From: an uncultured Clostridia bacterium
Lineage (GTDB): Bacteria; Bacillota; Clostridia; Oscillospirales; Acutalibacteraceae
NCBI GenBank assembly: GCA_958436475.1
Contig: CAUBKG010000029.1
Span: 1 to 25,832 of the forward strand
Reading direction: 5' to 3'
DNA length: 25,832 bases
The translations under genes were made by a program, and so were the position numbers. Shown piece after piece: positions 1 through 8,013 of the stretch (position 1 is its first letter; the number at the start of each line of letters is the position of its first letter). A model generated the notes under the pieces. The model worked only from the letters and a program-made list of their open reading frames with translations, made no database searches and was not told where the DNA came from.

Positions 1-2651
1 TTTTTCCGCACGGCCGAAGCGGCGGCGCGGACGTCTGTGATAATTAGATCGGTACCCGGGTCTTCATATGCTTCCAGCTTCCAGCGCTGGGCGGTGCTGC
101 CGTTCGGCGTGTAGAGATGGATGTTGCCGCCGTCCTCCTGCGAGGAGAGGGCGAGGTCCATCGCCATGGCCGGGGCGTGCTTCGGCGAAAGCGCGAAGGA
201 ATCGCCGTCTACTGTGATCTTCCACTGCTGGGAATCGGCTCCCGTATCGTCGGATACGCAGATATTCGTCCAGTCTGCCGTGCCGCCGTTTTCCACAGAA
301 ACGACCTTCCCGCTCGCCGGGTTCACGATTTTATAATACCCGCTGCCGAGATAATCGAAACGGAAGCGCTGGGCGTCTCCTCCCCGGTAACCGGACTGCA
401 TGAGGTTCCCGCCCCCGTCGGCGGTGGCCGCCTTGCCGCTGGCCTTCGAATAGACCACATAGGTTTCGCCCGAAACGATGCCCGGCGTTTCTGCGGGGCG
501 CTCGAGAGACGGATCGGCCACGTATTCGCTCCAGAGCGCGTCGACCGTTTTTCCGGTGAGCTGCACCCAGGTATCGGCGGAATAGGAGTTGGCGCGAAGG
601 GCACGGTCGAGGCCCTCTACAATATCCGCCTTCACGCGGTTTTCGCACCAGAGCAGGAAACGTGCGGTAACGCGGTAGCTGTCGGTATATTTCTGGCCGG
701 AGGCATAATCGGGAAGTGACCATCCGCCCGCCTCGTTATAGAGGCCGTACCGGTTCCTCGCATAATCTGCGATGCCCTCCACCAGCCATACGGGATCGTA
801 TCCCGGATAGCCCTGCGCCACATGCATGAGCTCATGGGTGAAGCAATCGGTATCGTTCGGGTTGTTCAGAAGCCAGTTCGAGGAAATGGTGATACTCGTG
901 CCGGAGGTATAGGCCACGCCGTCGTAGCCCGTATCGATCCGGCAGACGACCTCCTTCGCCGCGCCCGTGTTGAACCGCGCGGACATTGCAGGATACACGG
1001 CAAAATAGGTATCCACCAGCTTCTGGCGGGCGGCGTCTGCCAGCGCGCCGGAGGGGTCTTGGATGGTGAGCTTATACTCCCCGCTCGTATACACCACGGT
1101 GGAGCCCTGCGATTTCGGAGAAACCGTGAAGGATTTATCCATGGTATTGTTGGTTTCGTTCGATTCGGCAATCAAAGAAACGTCGTCAATAAACGCGCCG
1201 ACGGTATGCGTGCCCTCCGCCGCCGTCCAGGTGGCCTTGCCCTGCGGGCCGCCGTTGCACACGAGGGTGGCGCTCTGCCCGGGGGCGAGGGAGGTAAGAT
1301 GGGTATCGCACCAGTTGACCTGCGTACCGTCCACGAAAATGGACAGGCCGTGCTTGACGGCGGGAGTGGCGCCGCTGCCGTCGTTCCGGATGACCGCGCG
1401 GAAGGTGACCTCATCCCCGGCCTGCGGGTTCTCGGGCTCGCACCGGATATCGGCGACGACGAGGTCGGGCTGCGTGTCGGCCTTCGTAAATTCGATCCAG
1501 TTTAGGTTCACCGCCTTGCCGGTGGAATACACCCGGAGGGTCTGCTCTCCGGCAGGAAGGTATACCTCCGCAGAGGCGGTCTGCCAGTTCTGCCAGTCTC
1601 CCGTGTTCGGGACGGTGACGCTGCCTAAGACTGCGCCGTCCTTCTGAAGCTGCAAAGCGCCGTCCGGGTCTTTTCCGGCGAGACGGAAATCCGCCCGGTA
1701 GGTACCCGCAGACGCGACATTTACCGGATAATCCATCCAGTCGCCCGCGTCGATCCAGCCGACGTCCTGCCCGCCTTCCGAGCAGTCTTCCCGGTCCACG
1801 CCGTACATGGAGCTGTAATTTTCCGCCTCCACGCGCCCCGGGATCTGGGAGATCACGGAAGAAGCGCCCTTTTGGTATACGCGGACATAGTCCACTGCCA
1901 TTTCCGCCGGGAAGGGGGTGGAATCGTTCGCGGCGCCCGGCCAGTTTCCGCCCACCGCGAGGTTGAAGAGGATGAAATGCGGGCGGTGGAATTCCTCCGT
2001 GCTGTTGATGCTGTTTGCAATATTCGCCTCATGGAACTGCACGCCGTCCACAAACCAGCGGATGTACTGATCCGTCCATTCCACGGAATAGGTGTGGAAC
2101 TGGGTTACATCCAGGCTTCCGGAGGAGCCGCCGTATTCCGCGTGGCCGTTCGCCTCCCAGTGGATGGTGCCGTGGGTGACGGCGTCGCTGTTCACATGCT
2201 CCATGATATCGATTTCGCCGCACGCGGGCCAGCCGACATCACCGATATTTCCGCCCAGCATCCAGAAGGCCGGCCAGATGCCCTGCCCCACCGGCATTTT
2301 CATGCGGGCTTCGATCTTTCCATAGGTAAATTCCCGCAGGCCCTGGGTCTTGATGCGCGCAGAGGTGAACTGCCTGCCGCCGTAGCTTTCGCGGCGGGCC
2401 GTGATGATCAAATGGCCGCCCGCTACACGGATATTTTCCGCGCGGTCGGTATAATACTCCTGCTCGTTGTTGCCCCAGCCGTTGTCTCCAACGCCGATCT
2501 CATAATTCCAATTGGAACGGTCGAGAGCGGCGCCATCAAATTCGTCGCTCCAAACGAGGCTGTAATCGTCCGCCAGCGCGGGCAGCGCCGGGACCATCGC
2601 CGCGAGGAGCGAAATTGCCAACAGCAGCGAAAGGATTCTACGTTTCCTCAT
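1..2651 (-). CDS. Secreted multidomain protein: GH16 glucanase + CBM6 + CARDB + BSP-type zinc peptidase + ricin-like lectin (partial)
   Basis: This is one open frame of at least 883 codons whose C-terminus lies beyond the left edge. Residues 1-27 form a signal peptide (MRKRR, a hydrophobic core, then ALA before DD), so the product is exported. Residues about 30-262 are a glycoside hydrolase family 16 domain. Its active site EIDIME lies at 146-151, with E146 as likely nucleophile and E151 as acid/base; the extra Met is typical of laminarinase-type GH16, which cuts beta-1,3-glucans. Residues about 270-390 are a CBM6 (VEAEN at 274-278, NLNW ending at W385). Residues about 392-505 resemble a CARDB adhesion domain. 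Residues about 517-725 match plant basic-secretory-protein peptidases, with HELMH at 606-610 and VEGIADY holding E625, the probable third zinc ligand. Residues about 727-865 look like a ricin-type lectin (CBM13), and a second CARDB-like segment may begin at the edge. The ATG at 2651 has AAGGGGAA upstream. Exact glycan and protein substrates are unknown. Confidence 0.9.
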   Translation of the reverse strand, partial: MRKRRILSLLLAISLLAAMVPALPALADDYSLVWSDEFDGAALDRSNWNYEIGVGDNGWGNNEQEYYTDRAENIRVAGGHLIITARRESYGGRQFTSARIKTQGLREFTYGKIEARMKMPVGQGIWPAFWMLGGNIGDVGWPACGEIDIMEHVNSDAVTHGTIHWEANGHAEYGGSSGSLDVTQFHTYSVEWTDQYIRWFVDGVQFHEANIANSINSTEEFHRPHFILFNLAVGGNWPGAANDSTPFPAEMAVDYVRVYQKGASSVISQIPGRVEAENYSSMYGVDREDCSEGGQDVGWIDAGDWMDYPVNVASAGTYRADFRLAGKDPDGALQLQKDGAVLGSVTVPNTGDWQNWQTASAEVYLPAGEQTLRVYSTGKAVNLNWIEFTKADTQPDLVVADIRCEPENPQAGDEVTFRAVIRNDGSGATPAVKHGLSIFVDGTQVNWCDTHLTSLAPGQSATLVCNGGPQGKATWTAAEGTHTVGAFIDDVSLIAESNETNNTMDKSFTVSPKSQGSTVVYTSGEYKLTIQDPSGALADAARQKLVDTYFAVYPAMSARFNTGAAKEVVCRIDTGYDGVAYTSGTSITISSNWLLNNPNDTDCFTHELMHVAQGYPGYDPVWLVEGIADYARNRYGLYNEAGGWSLPDYASGQKYTDSYRVTARFLLWCENRVKADIVEGLDRALRANSYSADTWVQLTGKTVDALWSEYVADPSLERPAETPGIVSGETYVVYSKASGKAATADGGGNLMQSGYRGGDAQRFRFDYLGSGYYKIVNPASGKVVSVENGGTADWTNICVSDDTGADSQQWKITVDGDSFALSPKHAPAMAMDLALSSQEDGGNIHLYTPNGSTAQRWKLEAYEDPGTDLIITDVRAAASAVRK

Positions 2652-2708
2652 AATCGATTCCCCTTATCACCTGAGATACATCATGTGCAGATGCACGATA
2701 ACGGAATA

Positions 2709-2737
2709 ATTATAAAATAGTTCCCCTCTGTTTTCAA
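2709..2737 (-). promoter_or_regulatory. Sigma-A-type promoter for the GH16/peptidase gene
   Basis: On the minus strand TTGAAA (2737-2732) is followed by a 17-base spacer and a perfect TATAAT (2714-2709). Transcription would start near 2702 and give a leader of about 50 bases. That leader carries a small GTGCA/TGCAC hairpin and the AAGGGGAA ribosome binding site before the ATG at 2651. This is the cleanest promoter in the window. Confidence 0.8.
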
Positions 2738-2785
2738 TAAAATTTTTACAATTTAGAATAATGTTTTGTGCTGTTTTGCAGATAT

Positions 2786-2844
2786 AAAAAATAGCCGCGA
2801 GCCGGGGAACATTTTCCGGCAGAACGGAGCTGCGGCTGTTTTTT
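2786..2844. terminator. Bidirectional terminator-like hairpin
   Basis: An A6 run and TAGCCGC (2786-2798) face GCGGCTG and a T6 run (2832-2844), giving a long stem with T-rich tails on both strands. The loop holds a nested GCCGG/CCGGC pairing. It lies between the HAD gene and the promoter of the GH16 gene, so on the minus strand it would stop transcripts from the right before the GH16 promoter. Confidence 0.55.
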
Positions 2845-2851
2845 GGCGCAT

Positions 2852-2923
2852 GCGGTCTCTTTGAGGCCGCGCGCTGAGATGTTACGTCCGTTGCCCGTGC
2901 AGCGGGCAACATGGACAATTTTT
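2852..2923. other. Two tandem hairpins in the 2652-3008 intergenic region
   Basis: The 357-base gap holds no convincing gene but much structure. Besides the two terminator-like hairpins there is GCGGTCTC/GAGGCCGC (2852-2859 with 2863-2870, one wobble pair). There is also GTCC+GTTGCCCG pairing with CGGGCAAC+GGAC (2886-2897 with 2903-2916, two-base bulge), a 12-base-pair stem with a five-base loop. The second is followed on the plus strand by AATTTTT, so it could also act as a terminator. The set could be part of a small structured RNA, but no known family was recognised. Confidence 0.45.
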
Positions 2924-2946
2924 ATAGATTGCCTGCGGCTATTTAT

Positions 2947-3002
2947 AAAAATCCCCGGCTGGCAGCGCTTCCATCGGAATCACGCCCCGGCCGGGGATTT
3001 TT
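2947..3002. terminator. Terminator after the HAD hydrolase gene (bidirectional)
   Basis: A perfect 13-base inverted repeat, AAAAATCCCCGGC (2947-2959) and GCCGGGGATTTTT (2990-3002), begins just after the stop codon of the HAD gene. On the minus strand the GC stem is followed by a T-run, as in a Rho-independent terminator. The mirror T-run makes it potentially active on the plus strand too. The 30-base loop is longer than usual. Confidence 0.65.
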
Positions 3003-3008
3003 GTAAAT

Positions 3009-3668
3009 TCACTTGTTTTCATCGAGCAGGCGGCAGAGCTCCATCGGATCGCCGATGATTTCCCCGGCTCCCGATTCTTCGAGCTCTTCCCGGGTGCGGA
3101 AGCCCCAGAGCACGCCCACCGGGTACATGCCCGCGCCGCGCCCCGTCTCCATATCCACGGAGGTATCTCCCACATAGAGGAACTCTTCCGGCCTTATCCC
3201 TAAAAGGGAAGCAATTTCTTTCGCGGCGGCGGGGTCGGGCTTTACCGGCACCCCTTCCCGCTGGCCGAACACCTCGGCGAAGGTGATCTCCGGAAAATAC
3301 CGGGCGATCACGTCCCGTGCGCTCTGGTGGGGCTTATTGGAAAGCACGCAAACGGGAATGCCTCTCCGGTTCATTTCGCGGAGCATATCCATAATGCCCG
3401 GATAGGGCTGCGTTTTGCGCTCGCACATGCCCTCCCGTTCATAATGCTGAATGTATTTTTCCCGCACGCCGTCGTATTTTTCCGGCGTATCCGCCGTGAG
3501 GCGCTGGATCAGGATGGCAACCCCGTTGCCTACAAAATAGTGATACCGCTCAACAGGGTAGGGCGAAAGGCCGTTTTCCGTGAGCGCCAGGTTTGCGCTG
3601 TCTGCAATATCGTCTATGGTATTGAGCAGCGTGCCGTCTAAATCGAATAAAACCGCGCGGTATGCCAT
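3009..3668 (-). CDS. HAD-superfamily hydrolase, phosphoglycolate phosphatase-like
   Basis: The 219-residue cytosolic protein has the four HAD motifs in order: DLDGT at 9-13 (nucleophile D9, acid/base D11), SNK at 110-112, KPDP at 143-146 and GDT at 167-169 with D172. The region between motifs I and II is a helical type-1 cap, as in Gph/PgmB phosphatases. The family removes phosphate from small metabolites such as 2-phosphoglycolate; the actual substrate cannot be read here. The ATG at 3668 has AGGAAGGGAA upstream. The gene starts 18 bases after the ugd stop codon, so it is probably the last gene of that transcript, and a terminator hairpin follows. Confidence 0.9.
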   Translation of the reverse strand: MAYRAVLFDLDGTLLNTIDDIADSANLALTENGLSPYPVERYHYFVGNGVAILIQRLTADTPEKYDGVREKYIQHYEREGMCERKTQPYPGIMDMLREMNRRGIPVCVLSNKPHQSARDVIARYFPEITFAEVFGQREGVPVKPDPAAAKEIASLLGIRPEEFLYVGDTSVDMETGRGAGMYPVGVLWGFRTREELEESGAGEIIGDPMELCRLLDENK

Positions 3669-3686
3669 AACCGGTTCCCTTCCTTT

Positions 3687-5015
3687 TTACTTCTGGGGCG
3701 CTTCGTACCCTTCCGCCGGATAAACCGGGCTGCGCCCGATGGATTCATAAAATACGCCCGTGCCCTTGAAGCTTTCCGGGTCGTAGCAGTTGCGGCCGTC
3801 CAAAACAACGGGGCTCTTCATGAGCTTTTCGAACTTTTCGGCATCCAGCTTCTTCACTTCGTCCCACTCGGTGAAGATGAAGCAGATATCCGCATTGAGC
3901 AGAGCCTGCTCGGGGCTGTCGCAATATATAATGCCCTCCGGGATCTTCTTTTTAAAGTTTTCCTCGCCCACCGGATCGTATGCGCGGACCACCGCGCCGT
4001 CGTCCAGCAGGATGGGGATATTCTGGAGTGAGGGGGCGTCGCGCAGGTCGTCCGTTCCCGGTTTGAAGGTAAGCCCCAAAACGGCCACGGTCAGCCCGCT
4101 CATGGATTCATAATACTTCCGCGCCTTTTTGATGAGGCGGATCTTCTGGTTTTCGTTGACGTCGATGGCCGCACGGATGGTTTTGATCTCGTAATCATAA
4201 TAATTGGCAAGCCAGTGGAGGGCTTTTGTATCCTTCGGGAAGCAGGAGCCGCCGTACCCGATGCCCGCGTTCAAAAAGCGGTTGCCGATGCGGGGGTCGT
4301 ACCCCATGCCCTTGGCTACGTCCTCTATGTTAGCGCCCACCAGTTCGCAGACGTTGGCAATCTCGTTGATATAGGAAATTTTGAGCGCTAAAAAGTCGTT
4401 GGAAGCGTATTTGATCATTTCCGCGCTGCGGCGGTCGGTGAGCACGAAGGGCTGATGGAAGCCCTCGTACAGCCGGGCCATGGTTGCCCGCGCCTCCTCG
4501 GTTTTCGCGCCGATAACCACGCGCGCGCCGTGGAGCGTATCCCGCACGGCAGTGCCCTGCGAAAGGAATTCGGGGTTGGAAACGACCTCCACCGAAACGT
4601 CTTCCCTCGTATGGCTGTTGATGAAGGCTTCGATCTTATCGTTTGTGCCGATGGGGACGGTGGATTTTATCACCACCAGCTTATCGGCTTCAATGCTTTC
4701 TGCAATCTGGCCGCACACCTCATACACAAACTTCAGGTTGGCGGAGCCATCCTTCTTTTCCGGCGTGCCCACCGCAACGAAAATGATTTCCGCCCCGCGG
4801 TAAGCCGCGGCATATTCGGTGGTATAATGGAGCCGTTCGGCATTTTTGAGCATCAGCTCCTCGAGCCCCGCCTCGTATATGGGGGATTTTCCTCCACGCA
4901 TGAATTCGATCTTCTTCGGATCGATATCAATGCACGTGACATCGTGCCCGATTTCCGCGAGGCACACGCCTGTAACGAGCCCGACGTATCCTGTTCCGGC
5001 AATTGCAATTTTCAT
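3687..5015 (-). CDS. ugd: UDP-glucose 6-dehydrogenase
   Basis: This 442-residue enzyme oxidises UDP-glucose to UDP-glucuronate with two NAD+, supplying acidic sugar for surface polysaccharide. The N-terminal Rossmann motif GTGYVG is at the start of the protein. The catalytic cysteine is C258 in GYGGSCFPKD, and the central dimerisation helix and C-terminal UDP-binding domain (GLTFKPGTDDLRDAPS) are present. The frame stays open far upstream to 5516, but that part overlaps the neighbouring glycosyltransferase and reads as low-complexity Arg/Pro sequence. The ATG at 5015, with AGGAAA upstream and the Rossmann fold beginning at once, is the start. It lies 113 bases after the glycosyltransferase and 18 bases before the HAD gene. 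Confidence 0.95.
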   Translation of the reverse strand: MKIAIAGTGYVGLVTGVCLAEIGHDVTCIDIDPKKIEFMRGGKSPIYEAGLEELMLKNAERLHYTTEYAAAYRGAEIIFVAVGTPEKKDGSANLKFVYEVCGQIAESIEADKLVVIKSTVPIGTNDKIEAFINSHTREDVSVEVVSNPEFLSQGTAVRDTLHGARVVIGAKTEEARATMARLYEGFHQPFVLTDRRSAEMIKYASNDFLALKISYINEIANVCELVGANIEDVAKGMGYDPRIGNRFLNAGIGYGGSCFPKDTKALHWLANYYDYEIKTIRAAIDVNENQKIRLIKKARKYYESMSGLTVAVLGLTFKPGTDDLRDAPSLQNIPILLDDGAVVRAYDPVGEENFKKKIPEGIIYCDSPEQALLNADICFIFTEWDEVKKLDAEKFEKLMKSPVVLDGRNCYDPESFKGTGVFYESIGRSPVYPAEGYEAPQK

Positions 5016-5073
5016 AAAAGCTGTTTCCTTTCGGCATTTTTCGCGCTGGATTTTAAAACAAAGCCGCCTCTGG

Positions 5074-5122
5074 AAAAAAGGCGATGTTTTTTCGGCGCCC
5101 GCCCGGCCCGCAGGCCGGCGGC
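5074..5122 (-). terminator. Weak terminator-like element between glycosyltransferase and ugd
   Basis: Downstream of the glycosyltransferase stop codon, the minus strand has a GC-rich imperfect hairpin (arms about 5122-5113 and 5109-5097). A short GGCG/CGCC stem follows, directly followed by T6 (5079-5074). The 113-base gap otherwise holds only the ugd ribosome binding site. The stem and the T-run are not ideally spaced, so it may only attenuate transcription into ugd. Confidence 0.35.
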
Positions 5123-5128
5123 AGTCGG

Positions 5129-6088
5129 TTATCTGTTCGATTTCGGCGTAACCAGATAGGCGGCGCGCTGCGCAAGGCGGCGCATTTTCCCCTGGCAGGA
5201 AAAGCCGTAGCGCCGGGCAATGGAAAGGCGGCGAAAACCGCCGGCAGACGGCAGGGCTAAAAACGCCCGAAGCACTTCCCGCCCGTCTTCCGTAAGGCGG
5301 CTTTCGTATTCCTGCAAAAAGCGCGCGGCCTGCGCGTGGGTTTTGGCAAACCGGTTTTCGTTGCCAAAAAATTTCCGGCACTGAGCCAGCAGATACGAAG
5401 GGCTCTTCACATTTTTGGCCCCCACCTCGTTGCCACCGTGCTGGCGGTAAAGGATGGTGGGCTCCCGCACCGTTCCCACCGCGCCGAAGGCGGCGGAAAC
5501 GAGGCCCATCCACCAATCGTGCATCAGGATGCCGTTCGTATCCTCCACGAGCGAAAGCTCGAGCAGCGGACGGTTGAACAGCATCGTGCAGCCGGTGATA
5601 TTGTTCTGCTGCAAAAGGGAAGCAAGGTCATTTTTTTCGTATTCGAGCTTCTGGAACCGCTCGAAGGAGGGTTCCAGAACATGGAGCTCCGCATCGGTAA
5701 CGGTCAGGTCCGTGTGCACGAGAAGGGGCGTTTTTGGCCCGTATACTTTTTCCAGGCGGCGCAGCTCTGTGAGCGAGCGTTCGATTTTCTCCGGCAGCCA
5801 TACATCGTCCTGATCGGAAAACATGAAGCAGCCCTGTAAACCGGCGCATTCCCGCATCAGGGCAAAGAAATTTTCCATTGCCCCGCCGGACGGCGCCTGA
5901 GATTCCAGAAAAACGATTCTTTCCGGATACCGCTTCGTATATTCGCGGATGACGGCGCGCGTGCCGTCTTTCGAGCAGTCGTCCCGGATATAGAGGCGAA
6001 AGTCCTGCACCGTCTGCGCCAGGATGGAATCGATTTGCCCGCGCAGGAAACGCTCGCCGTTATAAGTCGCCATGAAAATATGGACCAT
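5129..6088 (-). CDS. Family 2 glycosyltransferase (rhamnosyltransferase-like)
   Basis: The 319-residue protein begins with a GT-A fold: MVHIFMATYNGERFL, then RDDCSKDGT (residues 35-43) for nucleotide binding and SDQDDVW (91-97) as the metal-binding DxD region. MHDWW further on is typical of the acceptor side. The best family resemblance is to streptococcal RgpB-like rhamnosyltransferases, which add rhamnose to a growing wall polysaccharide, and its position beside rfbDBA fits a dTDP-rhamnose donor. No membrane segment is evident, so it probably acts on the inner face of the membrane. The basic C-terminus (RRLAQRAAYLVTPKSNR) may help membrane contact. It follows rfbD after 24 bases. Donor and acceptor are inferred. 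Confidence 0.88.
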   Translation of the reverse strand: MVHIFMATYNGERFLRGQIDSILAQTVQDFRLYIRDDCSKDGTRAVIREYTKRYPERIVFLESQAPSGGAMENFFALMRECAGLQGCFMFSDQDDVWLPEKIERSLTELRRLEKVYGPKTPLLVHTDLTVTDAELHVLEPSFERFQKLEYEKNDLASLLQQNNITGCTMLFNRPLLELSLVEDTNGILMHDWWMGLVSAAFGAVGTVREPTILYRQHGGNEVGAKNVKSPSYLLAQCRKFFGNENRFAKTHAQAARFLQEYESRLTEDGREVLRAFLALPSAGGFRRLSIARRYGFSCQGKMRRLAQRAAYLVTPKSNR

Positions 6089-6112
6089 AGCCGTTTGTTC
6101 CCCGTTTGCTTT

Positions 6113-6973
6113 TTATTGATTCTTCAGTTCCTGAAGGTACCGCCGGAGCGCGTCTTCCCAGGTTGGAAGGCGGGCGAAGCCCGCATCGTCCAGGCTCTTT
6201 TTGGAAAGCCGGGAATTAAAGGGCCTCTTCGCGGCGGGATGGAAGCGTTCGTTATATTCCTCGCTCGTGAGGGCGTTTACCTGCATGGGGATGTTCGAAT
6301 ATTCAAAAATTTTGCAGGCAAACTCATGCCAGCTGCAAAGGCCCTCGTTGGTGGCGTGATAGGTGCCGTATTGTTCCGTGCCGATCATATCGGCAATGAG
6401 GCGGGATAGGTCCGGCGTATAGGTGGGGGAGCCGATCTGGTCGCCCACCACGTTCTGCTCGTTCCTCGTTTCGGCAAGGCGCAGCATGGTCTTCACAAAA
6501 TTGCCGCCGTTCAAACCGAACACCCATGAAACGCGGATGATGAACGCCTTTTTGACGCACTCGCGCACGGCCTGCTCGCCGAGCCATTTAGACTCGCCGT
6601 AAAAATTGATGGGGTTAGCGGGAGAATCGGCCTCAAAGGGCACCTCCCCTTGGCCGTCGAAGACATAATCGGTGCTGATATACACAAGTTTTGCATCGAG
6701 CTTTTTGGCGCAGGCGGCAATATTTGCGGTGCCGTCCACATTCACGCGGCGGCAGAGCTCTTTTTCGCTCTCGGCCTTATCCACCGCGGTAAACGCCGCG
6801 CAGTGGACGATGACGTCCGGCTGTTCGCCCAGCACGAACGCTTCCGTTGCCGCACGGTCGGTCAGGTCGAACTCACCGATATCCGCCCCCACTGCGGGGA
6901 TGCCGCGGGCCGCCAGCTCCTTCATCACGTCGTGGCCGAGCTGGCCCCTTATGCCTGTGACTAATACTTTCAT
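6113..6973 (-). CDS. rfbD: dTDP-4-dehydrorhamnose reductase
   Basis: The 286-residue enzyme performs the last step of dTDP-L-rhamnose synthesis, reducing dTDP-4-keto-L-rhamnose with NAD(P)H. Visible features are the TGIRGQLG nucleotide-binding start (6-13), the CAAFTAVDKAE segment, STDYVFDG (100-107) and the YxxxK catalytic pair Y125/K129. The substrate-binding C-terminal part includes RPFNSRL. Its ATG follows the rfbB stop codon with no gap (TAAATG). The ribosome binding site GGAG lies inside the end of rfbB, so the two are translationally coupled. Confidence 0.95.
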   Translation of the reverse strand: MKVLVTGIRGQLGHDVMKELAARGIPAVGADIGEFDLTDRAATEAFVLGEQPDVIVHCAAFTAVDKAESEKELCRRVNVDGTANIAACAKKLDAKLVYISTDYVFDGQGEVPFEADSPANPINFYGESKWLGEQAVRECVKKAFIIRVSWVFGLNGGNFVKTMLRLAETRNEQNVVGDQIGSPTYTPDLSRLIADMIGTEQYGTYHATNEGLCSWHEFACKIFEYSNIPMQVNALTSEEYNERFHPAAKRPFNSRLSKKSLDDAGFARLPTWEDALRRYLQELKNQ

Positions 6974-7993
6974 TTATCTGTCTCCATACATCTTTTTATA
7001 ATAATTCTGGTAGTCTCCGCTGATGATGTTTTCCCACCAGGATTTGTTCTCGAGATACCACCGGATGGTGCGCTTGATGCCTTCGTCGAAGGGGGTTTCG
7101 GGGGTCCAGCCGAGCTCCGTGCGGATCTTGGTGGGGTCGATGGCATAGCGCAGGTCGTGCCCGGCGCGGTCCTTCACATAGGTGATGAGCGATTCGGGCT
7201 TTCCGAGCTCGCGCAGGATGGTTTTTACCACCTCGAGGTTGGTGCGCTCGTTGTGGCCGCCCACGTTATACACCTCGCCCACGCGGCCCTTATGGATGAT
7301 GAGGTCGATGGCGGAGCAATGGTCCTCCACATAGAGCCAGTCCCTCACGTTTTTGCCCTCGCCGTACACCGGCAGGCTCTCATCGTTCAGCGCGCGGGAA
7401 ATGATGAGCGGGATCAGTTTTTCCGGGAAATGATAGGGGCCGTAATTGTTCGAGCAGCGCGAAATGGTGACCGGCAGGCCGTACGTCCTGTGATAGGCGA
7501 GGACGAGCAAGTCGGCGGACGCCTTCGAAGCCGAATAGGGGGAAGACGTGTGGATGGGGGTTTCCTCCGTGAAAAAGAGGTCGGTGCGCTCTAAGGGAAG
7601 GTCGCCGTAGACCTCGTCGGTGGAAACCTGATGGTACCGTTTCACACCGTGCTTTTTCGAAGCCTCCATCAGCGCCTGCGTGCCGAGGATGTTGGTGCGC
7701 AGGAACACCTCCGGGTTGGTGATGGAGCGGTCCACGTGCGATTCGGCGGCAAAGTTCACCACGATATCGAACTGCTCGGCGGCAAAAAGCTCGTCCATAG
7801 CGGGAGCATCGGCGATATCGGCCTTCACGAACTTGAACTTCGGGTTTTTCATGGCGGGCTCGAGCGTTTCGAGGTTGCCGGCATAGGTGAGCAGGTCCAG
7901 GCCCACGATGTCATAATCCGGGTGCTCGCGTAGCATATGATAGGTGAAATTGCTTCCGATGAATCCGGCGGCGCCGGTGACGAGAATCTTCAT
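6974..7993 (-). CDS. rfbB: dTDP-glucose 4,6-dehydratase
   Basis: The 339-residue extended short-chain dehydrogenase converts dTDP-glucose to dTDP-4-keto-6-deoxyglucose, step two of the rhamnose pathway. It has the NAD motif TGAAGFIG (6-13). The catalytic STDEVYG (124-130) carries T125, D126 and E127, the Asp-Glu pair that marks 4,6-dehydratases. It also has Y153/K157 in YSASK, and SNNYGPYHFPEKLIPL for substrate binding. Length is normal for RfbB/RmlB. It lies 20 bases downstream of rfbA and directly abuts rfbD. Confidence 0.97.
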   Translation of the reverse strand: MKILVTGAAGFIGSNFTYHMLREHPDYDIVGLDLLTYAGNLETLEPAMKNPKFKFVKADIADAPAMDELFAAEQFDIVVNFAAESHVDRSITNPEVFLRTNILGTQALMEASKKHGVKRYHQVSTDEVYGDLPLERTDLFFTEETPIHTSSPYSASKASADLLVLAYHRTYGLPVTISRCSNNYGPYHFPEKLIPLIISRALNDESLPVYGEGKNVRDWLYVEDHCSAIDLIIHKGRVGEVYNVGGHNERTNLEVVKTILRELGKPESLITYVKDRAGHDLRYAIDPTKIRTELGWTPETPFDEGIKRTIRWYLENKSWWENIISGDYQNYYKKMYGDR

Positions 7994-8013
7994 ATTGTTT
8001 CCTCCGGTTGATT

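Noticed and set aside
117..2720. Several plus-strand open frames (for example 117-719, 822-1505, 1872-2720)
   Set aside because: The minus strand here has one continuous frame with clear GH16, CBM6, CARDB, peptidase and lectin domains, so the plus-strand frames are shadows.
5016..5516. N-terminal extension of ugd
   Set aside because: The Rossmann motif begins right after the ATG at 5015, which has a good ribosome binding site; the extension overlaps the glycosyltransferase gene and has Arg/Pro-rich non-family sequence.
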